This document shows, piece by piece, positions 1-6,044 of a stretch of 11,790 nucleotides of DNA. The notes beneath the pieces are model-generated. The model did not search any database, had not been told where the DNA came from, and worked only from the letters and a program-made list of their open reading frames with translations. How positions within the stretch are numbered: position 1 is the stretch's first letter; every line of letters starts with the position of its first letter. The position numbers and the translations under genes are program-made. This DNA is from UBA8437 sp963580005 (lineage in GTDB: Bacteria > Planctomycetota > Planctomycetia > Planctomycetales > Planctomycetaceae), in assembly GCA_963580005.1 (NCBI GenBank), contig CAUZJR010000130.1, positions 1 through 11,790 of the forward strand, read 5' to 3'.

Positions 1-1548
1 GGCCGCGGCGTGGTCGTAGCGGCTCTCGAGCAAGGGGGTGTAGAACCGGCGGACCTGGTGCAATTCGGCCGAGACGTTTTGTTCGTCGCGGTTGTCAGCG
101 GCGAGTTGTTTGAGCAGCACCAGCAGCCTGGGCCAGATCTCCTCGGAGGCCGCGGGCGGCTTGACGTCGTCCCAGACCGAGAGCGCTCCGCCGGTCTCGA
201 GCAGGGCCTGGACCATCCGCCCGGCCCGGACCGGTCCCACACCTGGCAGCATCAGCAACAGCCTGGTGGCGGCGACACCATCGCGGGGGTTGTCGACCAG
301 CTTGAGGAACGCCAGCAGGTCCTTGATGTGTGCGGTCTCGAGGAATCTGAGGCCCCCGTACTTGTGAAACGGCACGTTTCTGGCGGCGAGTTCGACTTCG
401 AGAGCGAGGCTGTGGTGTGAGGCTCGAAACAGCACGGCCTGGTCCTTGAGTGCGACTCCTTCTTCGCGACGTGCCAGCACCTGTTCGACCACGAATTCGC
501 TCTGTTCGTCCTCGTCGGTGCAGTCGACCAGGACCGGGCGTTCGCCGGAGGTGCGTTGGGACCAGAGTGTCTTTGAGTGTCGTTGCGTGGCCTGTGCGAT
601 CACTCGATTGGTGGCTTCGAGGATCGGCTGTGTGCTGCGGTAGTTCTGTTCCAGCGGCACGACGGTGGTACCGGGATGTTCTTCGGGGAAGTCGAGGATA
701 TTACGGATGGTGGCGGCTCGGAACGAGTAGATCGACTGGGCGTCGTCGCCGACGGCCGTCAGTCCTCGGCCTTCGGGGCAGAGCCCATTGAGCAGTCGTC
801 CCTGCAGTCGGTTGGTGTCCTGGTACTCATCGACGAGCACGCAGTCGAACAGTTTGCGAATGGCGGTCCCGGCTGAGTGGTCATCGAGCAGGGCTTCCCA
901 GAAAACGAGCAGGTCGTCGAAATCGAGTCCATGCTGGATTTCCTTGCGGTCGACGTAGGCCGCGAAGAGTTCCCCCAGTCCTTCGAGATCCTCGGCGCAC
1001 CAGGGGAAGGCGGATTCGAGCACGTTCTTGAGGCTGGTCTGGGTATTGACCACCCGGCTGTAGATCGCTGCACAGGTCCCTTTCTTGGGGAAGCGTCGCC
1101 CGGTCTCACCCAGCCCCAGCTCGTTTCTCAGCGACGCCATCAGGTCTTCGGAGTCGCTGCGATCGAGGATCGAGAATTCCGTAGGCAGCTCGATCATCCG
1201 CCCGAATTGTCTCAGCAGCCGGGTGGCGATCGAGTGAAACGTGCCGCCCCAGATCTTAGTCGAACCGGCCGCGGTGCCCTGTCGTGAGCCTTCGAGTTGC
1301 CTGAGGATGGCGTCGACGCGTCTGAGCATTTCGGCGGACGCGCGTCGTGTGAAGGTCAGCAGCAGGATCCTGGAGGCGTCGGTTCCCTGGTGAATCAGCC
1401 AGGCCACTCGGTGGGCCAGCGTGGTGGTCTTGCCGGTCCCGGCCCCGGCGACGATCAGCAGGGGCGAGAGGTCGTGGCAGGCGGCCTCGCGCTGTGGCGG
1501 GTTCAACTCGCCGAGCACCGTCTCGATCGACGTCGATTCCTGGTTCAT
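1..1548 (-). CDS. UvrD/PcrA-family superfamily 1A DNA helicase, C-terminus cut off by window edge
   Basis: This is an ATP-dependent 3'-5' DNA helicase of the UvrD/PcrA/Rep family, which unwinds DNA in repair and in clearing replication blocks. The frame is open for 516 codons from the ATG at 1548 to the left edge and has no stop inside the window. Seen in the translation: a Q-motif LNPPQREA (15-22), Walker A AGAGTGKTT (34-42), motif Ia LLLTFTRRAS (62-71), GTFH (102-105), motif II VLVDEYQDTN (237-246), motif III GDDAQSIYSFRAA (267-279), motif IV QNYRS (301-305) and YGGLRFLETAHIKD (397-410). Family members are about 650-750 residues, so the helicase motifs V and VI should lie beyond position 1. 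No clear Shine-Dalgarno sequence precedes the ATG. The gene is divergent from the sugar cluster and is probably unrelated to it. UvrD, PcrA and Rep cannot be told apart from this fragment. Confidence 0.95.
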   Translation of the reverse strand, partial: MNQESTSIETVLGELNPPQREAACHDLSPLLIVAGAGTGKTTTLAHRVAWLIHQGTDASRILLLTFTRRASAEMLRRVDAILRQLEGSRQGTAAGSTKIWGGTFHSIATRLLRQFGRMIELPTEFSILDRSDSEDLMASLRNELGLGETGRRFPKKGTCAAIYSRVVNTQTSLKNVLESAFPWCAEDLEGLGELFAAYVDRKEIQHGLDFDDLLVFWEALLDDHSAGTAIRKLFDCVLVDEYQDTNRLQGRLLNGLCPEGRGLTAVGDDAQSIYSFRAATIRNILDFPEEHPGTTVVPLEQNYRSTQPILEATNRVIAQATQRHSKTLWSQRTSGERPVLVDCTDEDEQSEFVVEQVLARREEGVALKDQAVLFRASHHSLALEVELAARNVPFHKYGGLRFLETAHIKDLLAFLKLVDNPRDGVAATRLLLMLPGVGPVRAGRMVQALLETGGALSVWDDVKPPAASEEIWPRLLVLLKQLAADNRDEQNVSAELHQVRRFYTPLLESRYDHAAA

Positions 1549-1694
1549 GCCCGACCCGGTTCTCTGGCCCGATGTCTCGTGGCCGCGGCAGAGCCTGTCG
1601 CGGGCTGGCCCATCATGCCGCACCACGCCACCCGGCGAAAGGGCCTCGAGCGGCTCGTGGGCCGGATTGGTCGACGCGGTCGCCGGGCGGTACC
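1549..1694. other. Divergent intergenic spacer
   Basis: About 150 bp separates the helicase start (minus) from the isomerase-like start (plus), so promoters for both should lie here. I see no convincing -35/-10 pair in either direction and no strong inverted repeat. On the plus strand a TACCAT hexamer (1691-1696) lies 7 nt before the ATG at 1704, which fits a loose TANNNT box for a leaderless transcript but is weak evidence. Confidence 0.4.
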
Positions 1695-1703
1695 ATGGTG
1701 GCC

Positions 1704-2573
1704 ATGTCACTGGGAGTCGTGAGCAACTGTTTCAAGAGCCAGCTCGATCTGGGCCAGCCGCTTGCGGGCCTGATCGGGCAGGCCACCGACCTGGGCTACT
1801 CGGTGATCGAACTCCGGCAGGGCTGCCTGGGCGATTGCGAGAGTCCGGGCGAACTGGTGCCCGATCCGGATCGGCTGCAGGACCTGGCGGCTGCGTGTCC
1901 GGGCGTGCAGTGGGACCTGGCACTGGCCTACCCGTGCTTCGACCCGTCGACCGTCGGTGACGACACGGTGTTTGAGTCCGCCTGCGAGTCGATCGTGCGG
2001 CTGGCCTCTGGCGATACGCCTCACCTGAGACTGGTCGACCTGACGACCGATCACACCCGCGTCGATCCGGCGGAAGCGGCTGCGACGGTAGGGCGGTTGC
2101 TGGAACGGGTCTGCGAGGTGGGTGGCATGCTGTCGATCGAGCATGCTCGGGAGAGCTGGCAGTGGTTCAGCGACGTGATGGCTCGTGCCCGAGGGGCCTT
2201 TGGTGCACACCGCCAGTCTCTGAAGGTCTGTTTCGATCCCTGCAACCTGCTCAATGCGCCCGATCGACCCGATCCGGCCGAGGTCACCGGGTCACTCGAC
2301 CCGGACTTGGTCTCGATGATCCACATCAAGCAGCGCCGCGATGGACAACCGTGGCCGGCGGTGGCCGAGGGTGAAGTCGACTGGGCCGAGGTGATCTCGG
2401 CGATGGGACGGATGGGTGGGGGGCAGGGCTTTGACGGGCCGTTGTTGTTCGAGGTGGCTGCCAGCCGCGACATCTGGGGGTTCCTCGAGGGGAGCCGGGT
2501 CTACCTGGGTCGGCTGGGGCTGGAGACGGGCCTGGAGACGGGCCGCAACGAGGAGACGGGAGCGGGGACATGA
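1704..2573 (+). CDS. Sugar phosphate isomerase/epimerase-like TIM-barrel protein (AP endonuclease 2 / xylose isomerase-like superfamily)
   Basis: This 289-residue protein has the xylose-isomerase-like TIM-barrel pattern with acidic and histidine metal ligands at strand ends: VIELRQG (Glu37), LSIEHARES (Glu146), VCFDPCN (Asp178), MIHIKQ (His207) and LLFEVAAS (Glu250). Family members isomerise or epimerise sugars or keto-acids using a divalent metal; the exact substrate cannot be read from sequence. The ATG at 1704 gives MSLGVVSN, which places the first barrel strand at the N-terminus as is usual; an in-frame ATG at 1695 would add three residues. Neither has a strong ribosome binding site. The stop overlaps the next start as ATGA (2570-2573), so the two genes are probably translationally coupled. 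The last 20 residues (LETGLETGRNEETG) come from a short DNA repeat and look like a dispensable tail. It probably heads the plus-strand operon. Confidence 0.82.
   Translation: MSLGVVSNCFKSQLDLGQPLAGLIGQATDLGYSVIELRQGCLGDCESPGELVPDPDRLQDLAAACPGVQWDLALAYPCFDPSTVGDDTVFESACESIVRLASGDTPHLRLVDLTTDHTRVDPAEAAATVGRLLERVCEVGGMLSIEHARESWQWFSDVMARARGAFGAHRQSLKVCFDPCNLLNAPDRPDPAEVTGSLDPDLVSMIHIKQRRDGQPWPAVAEGEVDWAEVISAMGRMGGGQGFDGPLLFEVAASRDIWGFLEGSRVYLGRLGLETGLETGRNEETGAGT
2405..2428 (+). other. Potential G-quadruplex motif inside the isomerase-like gene
   Basis: Four runs of three or more G occur with short loops: 2405-2407, 2414-2416, 2418-2423 and 2426-2428, with loops of 6, 1 and 2 nt. The run is on the coding strand, so both the displaced DNA strand and the mRNA could fold. 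Whether it is functional or just Gly/Met codons in high-GC DNA is unknown. Confidence 0.35.
2520..2560 (+). repeat. 12-bp tandem repeat at the 3' end of the isomerase-like gene
   Basis: The unit CTGGAGACGGGC occurs twice head to tail (2520-2543), and a partial copy GAGACGGG follows at 2553-2560. It encodes the LETGLETG tail. The unit length is a multiple of three, so copy-number change keeps the frame. Confidence 0.7.
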
Positions 2574-4405
2574 AGCAGACGGTCGGGTGTTGGGGTCGGG
2601 TTGCGGTTTGGGTCGGGGTGCTGGTCGGGGTGCTGGTCGGGGTGCTGGTGCCCGGCGCGATCGGGGTTGCCGGCGAGACCGACGTGAAGGTCGGGAAGCT
2701 GATCGAGGGTATGCGGGTCGGTCCGTTGAAGCGGCTGGATTTCGGAGTCACCCGCCTGGGGACGCTGATTCCGGCGCTGGTGACCGACGAGGACCTGGAT
2801 CTGAGGACCCGAAAGACTCGCGTGTTGTTGGTCTGTTTCGACGGTTTGCCGCAGCCCGAGGAATCGATCGGCGGGGCGTTGAAGTGGTTCTACGAGTCCG
2901 ACGACGCGGCGGAATACCGCAAGAAGTTCCTGCTGTCGGCGATACCGGTGGCGAACCCCGACGGCTGGGCGGCCCGTCGGGTCGACAGCAATCTCTCGGG
3001 CGGGACCCCCTCGGCGGCCTACCCACCGACGGGCATCTCCTACAGCGACGTGAAGAACCCCGAGGCTCATTACCTGTGGCGTTTCATCGGGATCTCGGCT
3101 CCGGACCTGGTCATCGAGATCGGCAGTGGCAGCAGTCCGGCGTTGTTTGTGCCGCGAACAGGTCTTTCGCAAATGAAACCGCTGGTGAAGCTGGGTCCAC
3201 CGCTGGTGGCGACTCGAGAACTCGCATCGCGTCTGCCTCGCCACAGCCCCTGCCGGACCGGGCCGGTGCCGGCGGTGCGGCTGGACGATCATCCCCGTCG
3301 GGTGCCGATCCGACTGGCCGAGATCTTCAAGTCGGGCTTCAGCGGTCCGTCTCCGGCCCGTCGCACGATCCAGAAACGGCTGGCCCGCTCGCCGCTTTTG
3401 ATCGCCGGCCAGTTGGCCAGGCGGTACGGTCATAAACTGGACTCGGTGGCCTACATCCCGGCCCTGGCCCTGGTGGGCCGCATCCGGCTGGGGCAACTCA
3501 CCGACGACCCCAGCCAGTTGGCCGACGTCGAGCGGATCGTGGCACCCTATGTCCTTGGAAAGAAGCCGACGGTGCCCCCGGCTCGGATCTCCGGCAGCAA
3601 CCATTCCGGTCACCTGATCTTTTCGGAGCTGGCGCGGGTGACCGGTAAGAAGGTCTACACCCGGCTGGCGCAAAACGCCGCCAACCTGGCCTTCGACAAG
3701 CAGGGCGAGTTGCTGGAGGCGATGCCCGGTCACGTTCAGATGAGTGATTCGGTATTCATGGCCTGTCCGATCCTGGTCGAGGTGGGCGAATTGACCGGCG
3801 ACGGTCGTTACACCCGGATGGCGTTGCGGCACATGAAGTTCATGCTGGCCACCAACCTGCGAGCGGACGGCCTGCACGCTCATTCGCCCCTGGACCCCTC
3901 GGCCTGGGGCCGCGGCAACGGGTTTCCGGCGCTGGGCCTGGCGTGGTGCCTGAGTCACCTGGGCGAATCGGCTGCACAGCGAAAGCCGATCCTGGCCGCT
4001 CATCGTGCTCACCTGCAGGCGCTGATCAAGCGCCAGGACCCCACCGGCATGTGGCACCAGGTCGTCGATCACACCGGCAGTTACCGCGAGTTCACCAGCA
4101 CCTGCATGATCACCTACTCGATCATCCGCGGCATCCGTCGCGGCTGGCTGGACGAGAAGACCTACGGGCCGGTGGTGGCGCGGTCGTGGCCGGCGATCCA
4201 GTCGCGGATCTCCAGCGACGCCACACTGGTCGATGTCTGCACCGGGACCGGCAAGCAGAAGAGCCTGCGGGCGTACCTGGACCGGACGGCGATTCTCGGA
4301 CCCGACGACCGAGGCGGAGCGATGGCGCTGATGGTGACGACCGAGATGGCTGCCTGGGAGCGGGACCGGAAGCAGGACCGGAAGCGAGACCGCCGGAATC
4401 GATGA
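2570..4405 (+). CDS. Secreted protein with degenerate M14-like N-terminal domain and GH105/GH88-like C-terminal hydrolase domain
   Basis: The 611-residue protein starts with an uncleaved or cleavable export signal: a hydrophobic stretch at 11-33 (GVLVGVLVGVLV), followed by VAGET. Residues about 55-200 resemble an M14 zinc carboxypeptidase: VLLVCFDG (85-92), ANPDG (128-132) and DLVIEIGSG (179-187). The usual HxxE zinc pair is absent (CFDGLPQPEES), so this part is probably not a peptidase. Residues about 270-600 resemble the alpha/alpha-barrel unsaturated rhamnogalacturonyl/glucuronyl hydrolases (GH105, Pfam GH88): HVQMSDSVFMACP (388-400, with Asp393 the likely catalytic acid), SAWGRGNGFPALGLAW (444-459), LIKRQDPTGMWHQVVD (485-500) and IIRGIRRGWLD (518-528). 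The inferred role is hydrolysis of unsaturated uronyl ends outside the cytoplasm. It overlaps the upstream gene by 4 nt. The basic tail (WERDRKQDRKRDRR) is repeat-derived. The GH105 part is fairly certain and the M14 part less so. Confidence 0.8.
   Translation: MKQTVGCWGRVAVWVGVLVGVLVGVLVPGAIGVAGETDVKVGKLIEGMRVGPLKRLDFGVTRLGTLIPALVTDEDLDLRTRKTRVLLVCFDGLPQPEESIGGALKWFYESDDAAEYRKKFLLSAIPVANPDGWAARRVDSNLSGGTPSAAYPPTGISYSDVKNPEAHYLWRFIGISAPDLVIEIGSGSSPALFVPRTGLSQMKPLVKLGPPLVATRELASRLPRHSPCRTGPVPAVRLDDHPRRVPIRLAEIFKSGFSGPSPARRTIQKRLARSPLLIAGQLARRYGHKLDSVAYIPALALVGRIRLGQLTDDPSQLADVERIVAPYVLGKKPTVPPARISGSNHSGHLIFSELARVTGKKVYTRLAQNAANLAFDKQGELLEAMPGHVQMSDSVFMACPILVEVGELTGDGRYTRMALRHMKFMLATNLRADGLHAHSPLDPSAWGRGNGFPALGLAWCLSHLGESAAQRKPILAAHRAHLQALIKRQDPTGMWHQVVDHTGSYREFTSTCMITYSIIRGIRRGWLDEKTYGPVVARSWPAIQSRISSDATLVDVCTGTGKQKSLRAYLDRTAILGPDDRGGAMALMVTTEMAAWERDRKQDRKRDRRNR
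2611..2646 (+). repeat. 12-bp tandem repeat, three copies, encoding the signal-peptide core
   Basis: GGTCGGGGTGCT is repeated three times without mismatch (2611-2622, 2623-2634, 2635-2646). It encodes the GVLV repeats in the hydrophobic core of the export signal. Each gain or loss of a unit would change the core by four residues in frame, altering its length and hydrophobicity. The surrounding 2585-2640 segment is also strongly G-run rich. Confidence 0.85.
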
Positions 4406-4461
4406 GCGCCGGAATCGATGAGCGATCGATGAGCGATCGATGAGCGATCGATGAGCGATCG
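4363..4461 (+). repeat. Nested tandem repeats across a gene junction (12 bp, 16 bp, 11 bp), making a chain of overlapping stop/start codons
   Basis: Three repeat families follow one another. GGACCGGAAGC(A/G) occurs at 4363-4374 and 4375-4386. GCCGGAATCGATGAGC occurs at 4392-4407 and 4408-4423. ATGAGCGATCG occurs four times at 4418-4428, 4429-4439, 4440-4450 and 4451-4461. Start codons therefore lie at 4402, 4418, 4429, 4440 and 4451. The one at 4402 overlaps the stop of the GH105-like gene. Those at 4418, 4429 and 4440 each encode MSDR and stop at a TGA overlapping the next ATG. Only the copy at 4451 opens into the FAD enzyme. The 11-bp unit is not a multiple of three. Confidence 0.9.
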
Positions 4462-6028
4462 ATTCGACGGGGTGGTGCTGGGCACCGGGCATAATGCTCT
4501 GGTGTTGCAGGCGTATCTGTGTCGAGCGGGCCTACGGGTGCTGTCGGTGGACCGTGCCCAGACACCCGGCGGTGGGTTGTCGACTCTCGAGAATCCTCGT
4601 CACCGGGGTTTCCTGCACAACACGCATTCGTTCTTCCACCGCGCGATCACGGCGATGCCCTGGTACGGGGATCTCGAGCTCGAGCGTCACGGCGCCCGTT
4701 ACCTCGAGCCCGAGTTGAACGTGGCGATGATCTGTCCGGACGGGCAGACGCTGAAGTGGTGGACGGATCTCGAGCGGACTCTCGAGTCGGTGGCCCAAGT
4801 GTCTGGTCGCGACGCGGAGGTGCTGCGGGGGTGGGTCGAGCGGTTCGAGCCGATTGTCGATCGGCTGCTGATTCCCGAGGCGACGTCGCCTCCGTTGCCC
4901 CCCGCGGCACGTCGCGAGTGGCTCGAGGGGACCACCGACGGACGTCTGTTGCTTGAGGTCTCGGCTTGCTCGCCCCTGGAGTTTGTTCGCAGCGAGTTCG
5001 AGGACCCCGTGGTGCGTGCCGGGCTGCTGTTCTTCAACGGTTTGCGGGAGGTTGATTTGCGGCAGAGTGGTTTTGGGCACACGATTCCGGCGTTGCTGGC
5101 CGGGCGTCACAAGGCCCAGATGTGTGTCGGTGGTTCGGCGCGACTGGCCGAGGCACTTCTCGAGGACATTGTCGAGCACGGGGGTGAGGTGCGGTGTGGA
5201 GTGGAGCTTGACGGCATCCTGGTGGAGCGGGGCCGTGCCGGGGGCCTCGTGCTTGAGGGGGGTGAGAGGATCGAGGGTGTCGACTTTGTCGTGTCGGGTT
5301 TGAATCCTCAGCAGACACTGCTTGAACTGATCGATGCCGATTGGGTTCCCTCGGAGATTCGTCGTCGGGCGGAGCGATTCGAGTACAACCTGCTGGCTCC
5401 GTTATTCGCCCTGAACCTTGCTCTCTCGGATCCCCCTGCCTACACCGCCGCGGTGGCCGATCCGGATCTCGACTTGGCCTTCATGACCATCCTGGGCCTG
5501 GGTCACGACGGCCAGTTCGAGGAAATCGTGGCGTCACACGAGCAGGGACGAGTTCCTGCGACGGTGATGTGGGGTGCGGTGCCCACCCGGTTCGACTCGT
5601 CGCAGGCCCCCCCCGGACAGCACACGGCGTTCATGTGGGAGAAGGTGCCGTACCGGTTGGGGGGTGATGAGCGCAGCTGGGATGAGCGGGGTGGCGAGCA
5701 CGGCCGGGTGATGCTCGAGGCCTGGACCACGGCGGCGCCCAACCTTGCTGATGTCGTGATCGACTCGTTCGTCGACACGCCTCGCGACACGGTCCGCCGC
5801 CTGCCGAACATGCGCGACGGGGACCTGCTGGTCGGGTCATTCGGAAACGAGCAGGTGGGCTACAACCGTCCGTTTCCCGGAGCGGGTCACTACCGAAGCG
5901 GGGTCGAGGGCCTGTACCTGTGCGGGGGGTCGTCTCATCCCGGCGGCAACATCACCGGTCTGTGCGGCTACAATGCCGCCAGCGTGGTGTTGGGCGACCT
6001 GGGCCGCGAGCCGTGGTGGACTCGATGA
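4451..6028 (+). CDS. FAD-dependent oxidoreductase, PYROXD2 / phytoene desaturase-like
   Basis: This 525-residue flavoprotein belongs to the CrtI/PYROXD2 amine-oxidase-like group. The N-terminal Rossmann fold reads VVLGTGHNALVLQAYL (8-23, with G11, G13 and the GHN signature of PYROXD2-like proteins), and the strand end VDRA (33-36) should bind the adenosine ribose. The C-terminal FAD segment LYLCGGSSHPGGNITG (about 488-503) followed by GYNAA is diagnostic of the same group. Family members oxidise or isomerise hydrophobic substrates; the substrate here is unknown and no carotenoid genes are nearby. The ATG at 4451 is the only one in the repeat chain that opens into the gene; those upstream terminate after four codons. 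No Shine-Dalgarno sequence is apparent, so initiation probably depends on coupling from the upstream gene. The stop (6026-6028) shares bases with an ATG on each side. The fold is well supported; its role in this operon is not explained. Confidence 0.88.
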   Translation: MSDRFDGVVLGTGHNALVLQAYLCRAGLRVLSVDRAQTPGGGLSTLENPRHRGFLHNTHSFFHRAITAMPWYGDLELERHGARYLEPELNVAMICPDGQTLKWWTDLERTLESVAQVSGRDAEVLRGWVERFEPIVDRLLIPEATSPPLPPAARREWLEGTTDGRLLLEVSACSPLEFVRSEFEDPVVRAGLLFFNGLREVDLRQSGFGHTIPALLAGRHKAQMCVGGSARLAEALLEDIVEHGGEVRCGVELDGILVERGRAGGLVLEGGERIEGVDFVVSGLNPQQTLLELIDADWVPSEIRRRAERFEYNLLAPLFALNLALSDPPAYTAAVADPDLDLAFMTILGLGHDGQFEEIVASHEQGRVPATVMWGAVPTRFDSSQAPPGQHTAFMWEKVPYRLGGDERSWDERGGEHGRVMLEAWTTAAPNLADVVIDSFVDTPRDTVRRLPNMRDGDLLVGSFGNEQVGYNRPFPGAGHYRSGVEGLYLCGGSSHPGGNITGLCGYNAASVVLGDLGREPWWTR

Positions 6029-6031
6029 TGC

Positions 6032-6035
6032 GGAG
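6032..6035 (+). promoter_or_regulatory. Ribosome binding site fixing the start of the enolase-superfamily gene
   Basis: GGAG lies 9 nt before the ATG at 6045, inside the short gap after the FAD gene. It supports 6045 rather than an in-frame ATG at 5973 inside the FAD gene. Confidence 0.55.
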
Positions 6036-6044
6036 CCGACTGAG

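Noticed and set aside
1549..1616. A promoter for the helicase built on CATGAT with an upstream TTTCGC
   Set aside because: The -35 match is only two of six bases, so the pair is no better than chance in this sequence.
1494..1703. Extending the isomerase-like gene upstream to an ATG at 1494
   Set aside because: The extension would overlap the helicase start, reads as low-complexity Arg/Pro/Ser, and precedes the first barrel strand. The start at 1704 (or 1695) fits the family.
2501..4492. A 663-codon open frame on the minus strand opposite the GH105-like gene
   Set aside because: It lies antisense to a gene with clear family motifs, its translation is rich in Arg, His, Pro and Gln without recognisable domains, and long open antisense frames are expected where codon third positions are mostly G or C.
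4580..4790. High density of CTCGAG hexamers
   Set aside because: These are mostly Leu-Glu codon pairs (CTC GAG) in a GC-rich gene and show no regular spacing or link to a regulatory position.
5607..5614. Run of eight C in the FAD gene as a possible frameshift switch
   Set aside because: The frame is intact through the run and it encodes an ordinary Ala-Pro-Pro. A single eight-base run in high-GC DNA is weak evidence for phase variation.
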